Source of the DNA: Rhizobium sophoriradicis
GTDB lineage: Bacteria > Pseudomonadota > Alphaproteobacteria > Rhizobiales > Rhizobiaceae
Direction: 5' to 3'
Assembly: GCF_003939025.1 (NCBI RefSeq)
Contig: NZ_RQIH01000004.1
Location: 186,001 to 250,000 of the forward strand
DNA length: 64,000 nt
The first letter of the stretch is position 1. Each line of letters opens with the position of its first letter. Shown here in pieces: positions 8,651 through 19,962 of the stretch. Position numbers and translations under genes: made by a program. The notes under the pieces are model-generated. The model made no database searches and was not told the DNA's origin. It saw nothing but the letters and a program-made list of their open reading frames with translations.

Positions 8651-11600
8651 ATGCAGGAACTTCATTCCGCCTTTGCTTCGTGCACCTCCCGTTTGTCGAT
8701 CTTCGCTGCCGTATTCATCGGAGGCTCATTCCTGGCGCCGGCGATGGCGTTTGCCGACTGCGTCACCTTTGGGGGTGTCATCAGCTGCGACACGACTGCT
8801 CCCAATCCTTATACAACCACGGTCGGCGCCGGCAATTCTGCTGCTGGAGACAACATCACCGTCAATGTTGGAGCCGGCGCGCAGATTGCCGTCGGCGACA
8901 TGAATGGTATCAGCCTGCGCAACGGCGCGGTGATCACCATTTCCGGTGGGGGCCTTGTTAGCGCGACGGCAGTCTCCACCCTTGGCAATTACAACACGGG
9001 TGGGAACGCCATTGAGGTCAACAACAATGGTACGGTGACGATTGAGCAGGGGGGGGCAGCTACTTGCCCTTGGGTCGCAGAACAGTGCTGAAGCCGTAAA
9101 TTTCCAGGGCACTGGCAATGTGCTTACCAACAATGGCCTAATCGATGCGAACAATGCTGTCGCTATCTGGTCGCAGAACACGTCCGGCCTGAACACGGTC
9201 ATCAACAATGAAACCGGAATTATCGAAGCGGGCAACGGAACAACCAGCACCGTCATCGGTGGATCGGGCGCCGGAGCGCTCGACTTCACCAACAAAGGCA
9301 TAATTCGAGGCAGTATCAATCTAGCCAATGGCAATGATATCTTGCGCCTCTATACCGGATCGAGTGTCACTGGCAATTTTACCGGCGGCGGCGGGACTGA
9401 CGCGATCTTCCTCAGCGGCGATGGGCAATCGTCCATGGCCGGCAACTTCACCGGGTTTGAAAGCCTCATTAAAAACGATCTCGGAAGGTGGACGCTGACA
9501 GGTACCATTACCGGCGTCACGGTCGCTACGGTTCAGAACGGCACGCTTGTCCTGACGGGGACGAACAGCAACTATACCGGGCAGGTTATCATCGATCCTG
9601 CCGGCATATTGGAAGCGCGTGCGCAGGCTCTCCCGACGCAGCTTGTTCCCGCAAACAATATCGCCAACATCACCAATAACGGCCTTGTCCGGTTTACTCA
9701 GCCCGATAATGGCACCTATGTCGGTCAGATCGTCGGAACCGGTGCCGTCGAAAAGACCGGAGCGGGCACCCTTACGCTCGATCCCTCGGTCGCGGCGGGC
9801 AATACCTATTCCGGAGGAACCTTTATCAATGGCGGCGTTGTCGCGGTCGGCGCCGACAATGCCCTGGGTGCTTCGACGGGCGGTGTCAGTTTCAATGGCG
9901 GCACCTTGCAACTCAACAGCAGTTGCGACTTATCGGCCAGTCGCGCAGTGACTTTGAATGTCGGGGGCGGCACGATTAATACACAGGCCTTCGATTCGAC
10001 CTTGGCACAGGGTATAACCGGGCCCGGCGGACTTACGAAGACGGGATCAGGGTCTCTGGTCCTGACGGGCAACAGCGATTATGCTGGTGGTACCGTGATC
10101 TCAGCAGGCACCCTCCAGCTTGGAAACGGCGGAACGAGCGGCTCGATCTCTGGCAATGTGTTGAACAACGGTCTCCTCGCGTTCAACCGCTCGGACGCTT
10201 TTTTAGTGCCCGGGATTATTTCCGGTTCGGGTGCCGTGGAACAGAACGGTTCGGGCACCACGGTCCTCGCCGGCAACAATACCTACACTGGCGGAACCAC
10301 CATCAACGCCGGGACACTGCAGCTCGGCAATGGCGGCACGTCGGGCTCTATTGTCGGAGATGTTGCCAACGACGGTTCACTTGCATTCAATCGCTCGGAC
10401 AGCATGAATTTCGACGGCGTGATATCCGGCTTGGGTAACGTCAGGCAGATCGGCGGCGGAACGACAATTCTGACCGCACAGAATACATATTCAGGTGCAA
10501 CGACGGTCGAGGCTGGAACGCTTGCGGCTGGGACCACGAACGCCTTTAGCTCCACTTCGTCGACTTCTGTGCTTGCTGGCGGGACCCTCGATGCGGCCGG
10601 ATTCGATCAGACCCTTAGCGTGCTCACCAATGCCGGATCGGTCATTGTGGGAGGCGCCCCGGGAGCAACACTGACTGTCAGCGGTAACTATGTGGGCGCG
10701 GGTGGCACTTTACGATTGAATACGGCGCTGGGCAATGACGCGTCAACGACCGACCGGCTTGTGGTTGCGGGTAACACGTCAGGATTGACGACGCTTGTCG
10801 TGAACAATGTTGGCGGCAAGGGAGCGCTGACTGTGGAAGGGATACGGGTGATCGATGTTGCTGGCTCTTCCGCCGGCAGCTTTGCCCTTGACGGAGACTA
10901 TCTCTTTCAGGGCGAAGAAGCCGTTGTCGGCGGCGCCTATGCCTACCGGCTCTACAAGAATGGCATCGCAACGCCAAACGATGGTGATTGGTATCTGCGT
11001 TCCGCTTTAGGCGATGCGGCTGACGCCGCATCATCGCCGCTCTACCAACCCGGTGTTCCCGTTTACGAGGCCTACGCGCAGACATTGCTGGGCCTGAACG
11101 GGCTGCCAACGCTGCAACAGCGTCTTGGAAACCGCTATTGGTCAGGAGCTGGCAACGGAACGCTGTCCCAGGGTGACGGCCCTGGAACGATCGAGCCGGC
11201 CCCGCAGCCGTCTGAGGGCGGACCGACCCTCGTCGAGGGAGGCGGCGTGTGGGCACGCGTCGAAGGCGCACATCAAAGCTTTGACCCGAGAACGTCAACG
11301 AGTTCCGCTGATTACGATTTGGATACATGGAAGTTCCAAGGCGGCTTGGATAAGCAGCTTTACGAAAGCGGCAGCGGCACACTCATGGGAGGCATCACGG
11401 CTCAGTACGGCAAAGCGTCCGCAGATGTGTCCTCCGTCTTCGGCGATGGCACGGTCAATACCGACGGCTATGGCGTTGGCGCTACGCTGACCTGGTATGG
11501 CCAGAATGGTTTCTATCTTGACGGGCAGGCGCAGGCGACATGGTATGATAGTGACCTGTCTTCCGACTTCCTGGGTGGGCTCTCGAGAGGGAATGGCGGT

Positions 11601-12074
11601 TTCGGCTACGCCTTCAGCTTGGAAACCGGTGAAAGATTTGCGTTGAACCAGAGCTGGACGCTTACCCCGCAAGCTCAGCTCGCATATTCCAATGTCGATT
11701 TTGATAACTTCACGGATCCCTTCGGCGCCAATGTTTCTCTCGGGAGAGGCGAAAGCCTTAAGGGCCGTCTTGGACTTTCGGCGGATTATGAAAATACCTG
11801 GGAGGGCGCTTCAGGAACGACGACCCGCGCGCTTCTTTATGGCATTGCCAATCTTTATTACGAGTTCCTTGACGGGACGGAGGTTGGAGTATCAGGCGTG
11901 GACTTTGCCAACGAGAGCGACCGCACCTGGGGTGGTATCGGCGCGGGCGGCAGCTATAACTGGAATGACGACAAATATTCCCTGTATGGCGAGGTTTCCA
12001 TCAACACCAGCCTGTCCAACTTCGCGGACAGCTACAGCCTCACTGGGACTGCCGGGTTCCGGGTGAAGTTCTAA
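8651..12074 (+). CDS. autotransporter with PATR-type passenger repeats, frame broken at a G8 tract
   Basis: A type V secreted surface protein. The signal peptide (MQELHSAFASC then a hydrophobic stretch ending AMAFA) and the first 130 or so residues are in one frame. The rest is in the next frame, and the switch falls in eight consecutive G at 9049-9056. As read, translation stops at 9091 after 146 residues. With seven G the frame is continuous for 1140 residues, joining IEQGG to QLLALGSQNSAEA. The passenger contains autotransporter-associated strand repeats (NTYTGGTTINAGTLQLGNG and relatives). The C-terminal third is a beta-barrel domain starting near VWARVEG and ending FRVKF, with the terminal Phe expected for BAM recognition. 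GGAG sits 7 bases before the ATG. Whether the break is phase variation, decay or an assembly error is open. Role (adhesion, aggregation) is inferred from the class. Confidence 0.8.
9049..9056 (+). repeat. mononucleotide run of eight G at the autotransporter frame break
   Basis: Eight G follow GAGCA inside the coding region. Both flanking frames are open and encode autotransporter sequence, and removing one G (or adding two) joins them. Runs like this are classic slippage sites for phase-variable surface proteins, and also common sites of sequencing error. Confidence 0.85.
10060..10467 (+). repeat. two tandem 204-base (68-residue) passenger repeats
   Basis: The unit starting near VLTGNSDYAGG recurs 204 bases later starting near VLAGNNTYTGG. 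Both share the core SAGTLQLGNGGTSGSI / NAGTLQLGNGGTSGSI and a following AFNRSD. The DNA is similar but not identical, so this is an older duplication. It builds the beta-helical passenger and could expand or contract by recombination. Confidence 0.75.
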
Positions 12075-12140
12075 GGACATGTCCCGACGGAACTGTGAAC
12101 CTGACGGCCACGGATCTATGGTGAAACCGCCCATCGGTGG

Positions 12141-12311
12141 TTAAGCCCCAGCGTTTTTTGTCCACAGGTTCATTCGCCGTTGAGCGCAACATTCGATGAT
12201 GGTGAGAGGAGAGGCGTGGCGGGGAAACGTGGAACAGATTGGCGTGGGGTCGGCAGCATCAAGCTTTGCAAGCGCTGCTTTAAGGCGTTCGATCGTCGCC
12301 GGATTGGTCAT
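12141..12311 (-). CDS. small hypothetical protein, 56 residues
   Basis: A 56-residue ORF beginning MTNPATIERLKAAL on the minus strand. Its main support is a strong ribosome binding site: GGAGG six bases before the ATG. The first 20 residues look like a helix. No family was recognised. It lies in debris between the autotransporter and the broken allE copy, with no operon partner, and could be a remnant. Confidence 0.35.
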   Translation of the reverse strand: MTNPATIERLKAALAKLDAADPTPICSTFPRHASPLTIIECCAQRRMNLWTKNAGA

Positions 12312-12450
12312 GAAATCCTCCCTCGTCCCGGACCATGAGCCCGTCGCACATAGCCGCTCTTCTCGCTGTTGGTCTTCACCACTGGACTTGACTGTTGCTC
12401 CTGGCGCTCCTTGATAAAGCCAGAACGTCGCTGAGCCGCTTGTTCTCGGT

Positions 12451-12755
12451 GATCGCCGTCGCTGGGGCACCACCCGCTTCAACGACCCTGCGGATGTGCG
12501 CTTCGACATGCACGTCAATATCGTCATGCTGGAGCCGGGCGCGGTGATCCCCTTCATGGAAACCCATGTCATGGAGCATGGCCTCTATGTGGTGGAAGGC
12601 AAGGCCGTCTATCGCCTCAACTAGGACTGGGTGGAGGTCGAGGCCGGCGATTTCATGTGGGTGCGCGCCTTCTGCCCGCAGGCCTGCTACGCCGGTGGCC
12701 CCGGCCGCTTCCGTTACCTCCTCTACAAGGATGTCAACATATGAAGCTCTGGTAG
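12451..12755 (+). pseudogene. truncated second copy of allE-like cupin gene
   Basis: This stretch reads as the C-terminal third of the AllE-like protein at 7324-8145, roughly 90% identical in DNA by eye. It begins at WGTTRFNDPADVR and has no start codon or N-terminal two thirds. CAG has become TAG at 12622-12624, giving an in-frame stop, and four bases are missing near the end (AACATATG where the intact copy has AACCGGCATATG), shifting the frame. The final ATGAAGCTCTGGTAG is preserved. The level of divergence suggests an old paralogue or transferred copy, not a recent duplication. Confidence 0.88.
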
Positions 12756-12816
12756 GCAGTATCGCACACCTGTCCGGTTGCTTGACAGCTCTTTCGAATG
12801 CCCGCATCGTCTCTCG

Positions 12817-13536
12817 ATGCAGGATATGGATTCATGGCTGTCGGAGAAGAAAGAGATAAGCCGGAGAAACGCTGCCCAAGCGGTCTTCGAAGATGTCCGC
12901 ACGGCCATTATCGATCGGAAACTGGCTCTCGGCACCCGTCTTCCCTCGGAGGTGCAGCTCGCCGAACGCTACGGCATCAGCCGGGCCATCGTGCGTGAGG
13001 CGCTTCGCTCGCTGCAGACGCTGGGGTTCACGCAAACCAGGACGGGGCGGGGCACTTTCGTCGTTTCGGAGAGCCCGGCGCGGCAGCTCGGCGGCGGCGC
13101 CTATTCCGCCCGCGATCTCATGGAGGCGCGCCCCTGCATCGAGATCCCGGCTGCCGGATGGGCCGCACTGCGGCGCTCGCACGCACAGCTGGCGTCGCTC
13201 TCATCCTTGTGCGACCGGATGGACGACGAGGAGGACGTCCAGACATGGGTGCGGATGGACGCGGAGTTTCATGGCGAAATCGCCGAAGCCTCGGGAAATG
13301 CGATCTTCCGGAAAGTCGTCGCCGATGTCCGCGGGGCACTTTCGACGCAGTCGGAACTGGTGGAGCATGTTCGCGGCCGGCGCAAAGCCTCCAACGCCGA
13401 GCACCGCCGGATTCTGGAGGCGATCGCCGCAGGCAGCGAGGCGGATGCGCGCGCCGCCATGGCGGAACACCTGCTGGAGGTAAAACGGTCCATCATCGGG
13501 ATTGCCGATGAAAAGCGATCTGCGCTGAAGGTATGA
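12817..13536 (+). CDS. FCD-domain GntR family transcriptional regulator (FadR subfamily)
   Basis: A 239-residue DNA-binding regulator. The winged-helix domain spans roughly residues 15-85, with the family pattern LPSEVQLAERYGISRAIVREALRSL and wing TRTGRGTFV. The rest is an all-helical FCD ligand domain with the metal/ligand residues expected in DAEFHGEIAEASGN. The ATG at 12817 is preferred to TTG 12778. It is a paralogue of the next gene, sharing most of the recognition helix. It could regulate the ans operon, the broken allE neighbour's original operon, or the importer cluster; sequence does not decide. Confidence 0.88.
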   Translation: MQDMDSWLSEKKEISRRNAAQAVFEDVRTAIIDRKLALGTRLPSEVQLAERYGISRAIVREALRSLQTLGFTQTRTGRGTFVVSESPARQLGGGAYSARDLMEARPCIEIPAAGWAALRRSHAQLASLSSLCDRMDDEEDVQTWVRMDAEFHGEIAEASGNAIFRKVVADVRGALSTQSELVEHVRGRRKASNAEHRRILEAIAAGSEADARAAMAEHLLEVKRSIIGIADEKRSALKV

Positions 13537-13587
13537 TGTCAATTTGCATCCGGAGATCCGGCTGCGCTGCCGATCGAATGCAAAGCG

Positions 13588-14295
13588 ATGAACGATCTAG
13601 AAAACTGGTTATCCGACTCCGCGATCCTCAGCCGAAAAAGTGCCTCGGAACTGGTCTTCGAGGAGTTGCGCAATCTCATTCTTTCCGGCCGCTTTGCCGC
13701 CGGCTCCAAGCTGCCGTCGGAAGCGAAGCTCGCCGCAAAATACGGCGTGAGCCGCCCGATCGTGCGGGAAGCGCTACGCTCGCTGCAGATTTTGGGACTG
13801 ACGGAGACGCGGACCGGGAGCGGAACCTATGTGCTCGCCGCCGCCGGCGACGGAGATATCCGTTACGGTGATTATTCGGCGCGGGATCTGATGGAGGCGC
13901 GCGCCTTCGTCGAGGTATCGGCTGCCGGCTGGGCGGCGCTACGCCGAACTGACGATGAGCTGTCCCGGTTGCTTCAGCTGTGCGACCGGATGGAGCAGGA
14001 AGAAGATACCGGGGCCTGGGTGCGCCTCGATTCGGATTTTCACGGGCTGATCGCCGAGGCATCGAAGAATGCCGTCTTCCGCGACATTGTCGATGACGTC
14101 CGCGAGGCGATGGCGCAGCAATCCGGCCTGCTGACTGCGTTTGGCCCACGGCGTGAGGAATCGAACGAAGAGCATCGCGCCATCGTCGAAGCCATCCGCA
14201 AAGGCGCGGAGGCCGAGGCCGAGGCGGCGATGGAAATTCATCTCAAGAAGGTCGAGGCGGCGGTCAGCCGCATCATCGGCGCCGAGCCGCGCTAA
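13588..14295 (+). CDS. ansR: GntR/FCD regulator of the asparagine operon (AnsR-like)
   Basis: A 235-residue FadR-type regulator directly upstream of ansP-ansA-ansB, the position that the repressor ansR holds in the R. etli asparagine operon. The winged helix (LPSEAKLAAKYGVSRPIVREA, split here as LPSEAKLAAKYG plus VSRPIVREA) is followed by an FCD domain with DSDFHGLIAEASKN. In R. etli the operon is induced by asparagine, and this type of regulator represses it; that role is carried over by homology and synteny. An inverted repeat overlapping the likely ansP promoter (14395-14426) is a candidate operator. It is a tandem paralogue of the gene at 12817. Confidence 0.82.
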   Translation: MNDLENWLSDSAILSRKSASELVFEELRNLILSGRFAAGSKLPSEAKLAAKYGVSRPIVREALRSLQILGLTETRTGSGTYVLAAAGDGDIRYGDYSARDLMEARAFVEVSAAGWAALRRTDDELSRLLQLCDRMEQEEDTGAWVRLDSDFHGLIAEASKNAVFRDIVDDVREAMAQQSGLLTAFGPRREESNEEHRAIVEAIRKGAEAEAEAAMEIHLKKVEAAVSRIIGAEPR

Positions 14296-14394
14296 GTCTG
14301 TCGCGCCTTGAACGAAAGCGTAAAGAAGCGACGTCATCCAGCCGCCAAAGACTGGCTTTCCACAGGCGGTGGATATGCATCCTGAGATAGCAGC

Positions 14395-14432
14395 AGGAAA
14401 ATCCTTGACTGAAGGGTAGTTTTCCTTTTAAT
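14395..14432 (+). promoter_or_regulatory. candidate ansP promoter with overlapping inverted repeat
   Basis: TTGACT (14405-14410) and TTTAAT (14427-14432) are 16 bases apart, a plausible -35/-10 pair. AGGAAAA (14395-14401) and TTTTCCT (14420-14426) form perfect 7-base arms around this spacer. A repressor bound here would block RNA polymerase, so the repeat is a candidate AnsR operator. Identified by eye only. Confidence 0.45.
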
Positions 14433-14527
14433 CGCCAAACCTGTCAGACCGCATAGCAGATTAACATCTTTATGGCATCTCGCGGAGGAGCGGCCTGGAG
14501 GTTGCCGACCGCGGATAGGGAGGAGAA

Positions 14528-16000
14528 ATGACAGTGATGCAATCCAACAGAAGCGAGGCCGAGGGCCAGGTCTTTGCCGAGGAGGATCTCGGCTACCACA
14601 AGGCGCTGAAGCCGCGGCAGATCCAGATGATCGCCATCGGCGGCGCCATCGGCACGGGGCTGTTTCTCGGTGCCGGCGGCCGGCTTGCCGCTGCCGGTCC
14701 GGCACTTGTGCTGGTCTATGCCCTGTGCGGCTTCTTCGCCTTCCTCGTTCTGAGGGCTCTCGGCGAACTGATCGTCCATCGCCCGACCTCGGGCTCGTTC
14801 GTCTCCTATGCCCGGGAATTTTACGGCGAAAAGCTCGCCTTCGCGGTCGGCTGGATGTATTGGCTGACCTGGGCGATGACGGCGGTCGCCGACGTCACCG
14901 CGGTCGCCCTCTACATGAATTTCTTCAAGGCCTATGTCCCCTGGATCGCCATGATCGATCAGTGGGTGTTTGCGCTGGTGGCGCTGGTCCTCGTCCTCTC
15001 GATGAACCTCCTGTCGGTGAAGGTCTTCGGTGAACTGGAATTCTGGTTCAGCCTCGTCAAGGTCCTCGCCCTCCTCGTCTTCCTGATCGTCGGCGTCTAC
15101 TTCGTCGTCACCGGCACGCCGATCGACGGCCATGTTCCGGGCATCAGCACGATCACCGATTTCGGTGGCATGTTCCCGAACAGCATCCTGCCGGCCCTGG
15201 TGGTGATTCAGGGCGTGGTCTTCGCCTATGCCTCGATCGAGCTGATCGGCACCGCCGCCGGTGAAACCGAAAATGCCCGCAAGGTCATGCCGCGGGCGAT
15301 CCGCACGGTCGTGCTGCGCCTCGTGGTCTTCTATGTCGGCTCGGTCCTGCTGCTGTCGCTGCTGCTGCCTTATACCGCCTATAAGGGCGGCGAGAGCCCG
15401 TTCGTGACCTTCTTCGGCAAGATCGGCATCCAGGGCGCCGACGTCGTCATGAACCTCGTGGTGCTGACCGCCGTCCTGTCGTCGCTCAATGCCGGCCTCT
15501 ATTCGACCGGCCGCATCCTGCATTCCATGGCGATATCAGGCTCGGCGCCGGCCGCACTGGCGAAAATGAACCGCTCCGGCGTGCCCTATGTCGGCATTGC
15601 GGTGACGGCTGTCGTGACCGCCTTCGGCGTCGTGCTGAACGCCGTCGTTCCGGCAGAAGCCTTCGAGATCGGCCTGAATGTCGCCGCCCTCGGCATCATC
15701 GCCGCATGGGGGGTGATCGTGCTCTGCCAGCTCAAGCTGTGGCAGCTGTCGCGGCAGGGCAAGCTGGCGCGGCCTGAATTCCGAATGTTCGGCGCGCCCT
15801 ATACCGGCGTGCTGACCCTGGGCTTCCTTGCCGTCGTCGTGATCCTGATGGCTCTCGACTATCCGGTCGGAACCTACACGGTCGCTTCTCTGGCCCTGAT
15901 CATTCCGGCGCTGGTGGTCGGCTGGCTCTTGATGCGTGAGCGCATCCACATGCTCGCCGCCGAACAGGGCGAGGATCGCGGCGGTTTCGATCTCGCCTGA
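14528..16000 (+). CDS. ansP: L-asparagine permease, APC superfamily
   Basis: A 490-residue amino acid permease with about twelve membrane spans. The N-terminal hallmark [13 protein letters not shown] follows the cytoplasmic [14 protein letters not shown] segment, and the consensus helix with [14 protein letters not shown] is present, as in AnsP and other AAT-family transporters. It should import L-asparagine by proton symport. GGGAGGAGAA precedes the ATG. Its gene is followed 62 bases later by ansA, and the order ansR-ansP-ansA-ansB matches the R. etli operon, which is the main basis for calling asparagine as the substrate. Confidence 0.87.
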   Translation: MTVMQSNRSEAEGQVFAEEDLGYHKALKPRQIQMIAIGGAIGTGLFLGAGGRLAAAGPALVLVYALCGFFAFLVLRALGELIVHRPTSGSFVSYAREFYGEKLAFAVGWMYWLTWAMTAVADVTAVALYMNFFKAYVPWIAMIDQWVFALVALVLVLSMNLLSVKVFGELEFWFSLVKVLALLVFLIVGVYFVVTGTPIDGHVPGISTITDFGGMFPNSILPALVVIQGVVFAYASIELIGTAAGETENARKVMPRAIRTVVLRLVVFYVGSVLLLSLLLPYTAYKGGESPFVTFFGKIGIQGADVVMNLVVLTAVLSSLNAGLYSTGRILHSMAISGSAPAALAKMNRSGVPYVGIAVTAVVTAFGVVLNAVVPAEAFEIGLNVAALGIIAAWGVIVLCQLKLWQLSRQGKLARPEFRMFGAPYTGVLTLGFLAVVVILMALDYPVGTYTVASLALIIPALVVGWLLMRERIHMLAAEQGEDRGGFDLA

Positions 16001-16062
16001 TACACCCAAGCTTTCTCCGGCGGCGCAGTCGCCGCCGGGGTGCGGCATGAATGGAGAGAGAC

Positions 16063-17160
16063 ATGAGTGAGGATTTCGTCGTCACCGATCGTGGCGGGAT
16101 CGTCGAGAACAGGCACCGCGTCCACGCGGCGGTCGTCGATGCCAAGGGCAGGCTGCTCTACACGCTCGGAAATCCGGCGCGCCTGACGCTTGCCCGCTCC
16201 GCCGCCAAGCCGGCCCAGGCGCTTGCCATCCTGGAGACGGAGGGTGTCGAGCGTTTCGGCTTCGATGATGCGGATATTGCGCTGATGTGCGCGTCCCACA
16301 GCAGCGAAGAGCGGCATATCGCGCGCACGCGAACCATGCTGTCGAAGATCAAGGCCGAGGAGGCCGACCTTCGCTGCGGCGGCCATCCTTCGCTGTCGGA
16401 AACGGTCAACCGCGTCTGGATCAAGCAGGACTTTATCCCGACGGCAGTCTGCAGCAATTGTTCGGGCAAGCACGTCGGCATGCTTGCCGGCGCCCGGGCG
16501 ATCGGGGCAGGCATGGAGGACTACCACCTGCCGGATCATCCGATGCAGGGGCGGGTCAAGCGCACGCTCGCCGAACTCTGCGATCTGGACGCCCGGGAGG
16601 TCGAATGGGGGATCGACGGATGCAATCTCCCGACCCCCGCCTTTGCCCTGGACCGCCTGGCCCGCATCTATGCCAAGCTTGCCGCGGCAGCCGACGGGGA
16701 AGAGGCGGGCGAGGCTTCGTCGACGCGGGGGCCGGCACTTGCCCGCATCTTCCAGGCAATGGCGCGCCATCCTGACATGGTTGCGGGCGAGGGACGCTAC
16801 TGCACGCTGCTGATGCGCGCATTCAACGGTGCCCTCATCGGCAAGCTTGGAGCCGATGCCAGCTACGCGATCGGTGTGCGGGCCTCGGATGAAACCCGGC
16901 GATTGGGAACGGACGGGGCGCTCGGCATCTCGGTCAAGATCGAGGACGGCAATCTTGAAATCCTTTACGCCGTCGTGACGGAGCTCCTCGAGCGGCTCGG
17001 CATCGGTTCGCCTGAGATCCGAAGCCGGCTCGCGCCGTTCCATCATCCCCCGCGCGTGAACACGATGGGTGTTACAACAGGCGGCGTGTCTTTTCCATTC
17101 AAGCTGCGCGGATCGAAGCCGCACGAGGACGATCCTCGTCCTGCCGCTCTGGCCCGATGA
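16063..17160 (+). CDS. ansA: atypical L-asparaginase, R. etli AnsA (ReAV) type
   Basis: A 365-residue cytoplasmic enzyme that hydrolyses L-asparagine to aspartate and ammonia. It belongs to the rhizobial class of asparaginases unrelated to the bacterial type I/II enzymes. The serine-lysine pair appears in ARSAAKPAQ (S46, K49), and the conserved cysteine/lysine site in CSNCSGKHVG (about C133, K136) with DGCNLPTP (about D185, C187). The two-residue numbering offset from the R. etli protein comes from a slightly shorter N-terminus. Start 16063 follows GGAGAGAG, so the upstream ATG at 16051 was rejected. A hyperconserved TMGVTTGGVSFPFKLRG segment closes the protein. Confidence 0.93.
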   Translation: MSEDFVVTDRGGIVENRHRVHAAVVDAKGRLLYTLGNPARLTLARSAAKPAQALAILETEGVERFGFDDADIALMCASHSSEERHIARTRTMLSKIKAEEADLRCGGHPSLSETVNRVWIKQDFIPTAVCSNCSGKHVGMLAGARAIGAGMEDYHLPDHPMQGRVKRTLAELCDLDAREVEWGIDGCNLPTPAFALDRLARIYAKLAAAADGEEAGEASSTRGPALARIFQAMARHPDMVAGEGRYCTLLMRAFNGALIGKLGADASYAIGVRASDETRRLGTDGALGISVKIEDGNLEILYAVVTELLERLGIGSPEIRSRLAPFHHPPRVNTMGVTTGGVSFPFKLRGSKPHEDDPRPAALAR

Positions 17161-17260
17161 CACCTCCGGACGCGGCCATTCCGCCGCGTCTGCGCCCATC
17201 CTCTTCTTCATCCCGTCGCCGCAATGCGTGCTTGCAGCGCCCCTTTCGAAAGTTCCTGCC

Positions 17261-18688
<1,428 letters not shown>

Positions 18689-18734
18689 GGCATGCGGCGC
18701 ATTTTGCTTCCGGGCGACACTCATATGTGCGCGA

Positions 18735-19664
18735 TCACGCCGCCTTTGCTTGCGGCTTGGCAGCCTTGACGTGGGTTACGCTGCGGCGGCCGTCGATGCT
18801 GACGGGAACGTCACCATCGACGGTGGCGCGGCGCACGACGCGGTGCTGGTCGCCATAATCGTTGACGGCATAGTGCTGCGTGGCGCGATTGTCCCAGATC
18901 GCCACGTCGCCGGCTCTCCAGCGCCAGCGCACGGTATTTTCCGGAGCGGTGACGTAAGACTGGAACACCTCGTAGAGTCTCGCCGAGTCGCTCTTCGACA
19001 GGCCGACAAGGCGCTGGACGAAGTTGCCGAGCAGCAGCGATCTTTCCCCGGTTTCCGGATGGACACGCACAACAGGATGCTCGGTTTCGTAGATCGTCGA
19101 GGTGAAAACTTCCTCGAAATGCTTCTTCTCTTCGGCGGTGGCGCGAGGGCGCACGGCTGCATAGTCATAGGCGTTGCTGTGAATGGCCCATAAATTGTCC
19201 GCGAGCAGTTTCAGCGGCGCCGCCAGACTTTCATATGCGGCATGGGTGTTGGACCAGATCGTGTCGCCGCCGGCCGCCGGAATGACGACGCCGCGAAGCA
19301 CGGAGAATTTGGGATAGGCGTCGACGAAGGTGACGTCGGTGTGCCACTGGTCGGCTCTGCCGCCGCCGCGGCTGGAATCGAGATTGAGGATGGAAGCCGT
19401 GCCGGCGATCGGTCCCTGGGTTGGATGCGGCACGAGGTCGCCGAGGCGGCGTGCGAAAGCCTCCTGTTCTGGATCGTCAAGATGTCCCTGATCGCGGAAG
19501 AAGATCACCTTGTGCTTCAGGAGAAGCTGGTTGATGGCGGACACCGTTGCATCCGAAAGCTCTCCGCCGAGGCGGATACCTTTGATTTCGGCGCCAACAC
19601 GGCCGGTCAGCGGGACGATATCGGACTCGGGAATGATCTGATTGACGAGAACCGGATTGCTCAT
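18735..19664 (-). CDS. TauD/TfdA family Fe(II)/2-oxoglutarate dioxygenase
   Basis: A 309-residue non-haem iron dioxygenase. The facial triad is visible as H108 and D110 (QWHTDVTF) and H264 (ATQHYAV), with the 2-oxoglutarate-binding arginine near R275-R279 in HRVVRR. Family members oxidise taurine, alkyl sulfates or similar compounds to release sulfite, sulfate or an aldehyde. The protein is close in layout to alkylsulfatase/taurine dioxygenases, but no sulfonate transporter is adjacent, so the substrate is open. The ATG at 19664 follows AGGAG; the longer reading to 19775 was rejected. It is transcribed away from the AhpD-like gene at 19963. Confidence 0.88.
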   Translation of the reverse strand: MSNPVLVNQIIPESDIVPLTGRVGAEIKGIRLGGELSDATVSAINQLLLKHKVIFFRDQGHLDDPEQEAFARRLGDLVPHPTQGPIAGTASILNLDSSRGGGRADQWHTDVTFVDAYPKFSVLRGVVIPAAGGDTIWSNTHAAYESLAAPLKLLADNLWAIHSNAYDYAAVRPRATAEEKKHFEEVFTSTIYETEHPVVRVHPETGERSLLLGNFVQRLVGLSKSDSARLYEVFQSYVTAPENTVRWRWRAGDVAIWDNRATQHYAVNDYGDQHRVVRRATVDGDVPVSIDGRRSVTHVKAAKPQAKAA

Positions 19665-19778
19665 GGAAATCTCCTGTTGATTTGGAAGAAGTCGGCAGGT
19701 CACATGCACCCAAGGATGCATCCATTGGGCGTTCAAAATCTCAGCGCTGAAGTCGACAGGGCTATGGAACCGCATAAT

Positions 19779-19793
19779 CTACAAAATCTGTAG
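19779..19793. promoter_or_regulatory. inverted repeat between the dioxygenase and AhpD-like genes
   Basis: CTACA-AAATC-TGTAG is a perfect 5-base-arm palindrome with a 5-base spacer in the divergent intergenic region (19665-19962), inside an AT-rich stretch likely to hold a promoter. It could be a repressor site. The rest of this 298-base gap shows nothing else clear. Confidence 0.3.
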
Positions 19794-19962
19794 ACAATAA
19801 TTTCTAATTTTGCCTATTTTCGTGAAACAGCCGCTTCGATTTCCTCGCCTGGCGGGAGGCTGGCGGCCGCTGCCGTTTCTCCGTATCTTCCGCCGGCGGC
19901 GCGGGATCGCCGAGCAACATCATGTTTGAGGCCGTAGGTCGGCGCCCGGAAAGGAACTTTCG

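Noticed and set aside
9638..10560. Tandem repeats in the autotransporter as a possible CRISPR or satellite array
   Set aside because: They are in-frame protein repeats with a 204-base period and diverged sequence, typical of PATR passengers; no short repeats with unique spacers exist.
12376..12450. Minus-strand ENKRLSDVLAL, resembling a transposase OrfA tail
   Set aside because: Only about a dozen residues, no terminal repeats and no partner frame; too little to call an IS.
12451..12755. Second functional allE gene
   Set aside because: It lacks the first two thirds and has an in-frame TAG and a four-base deletion.
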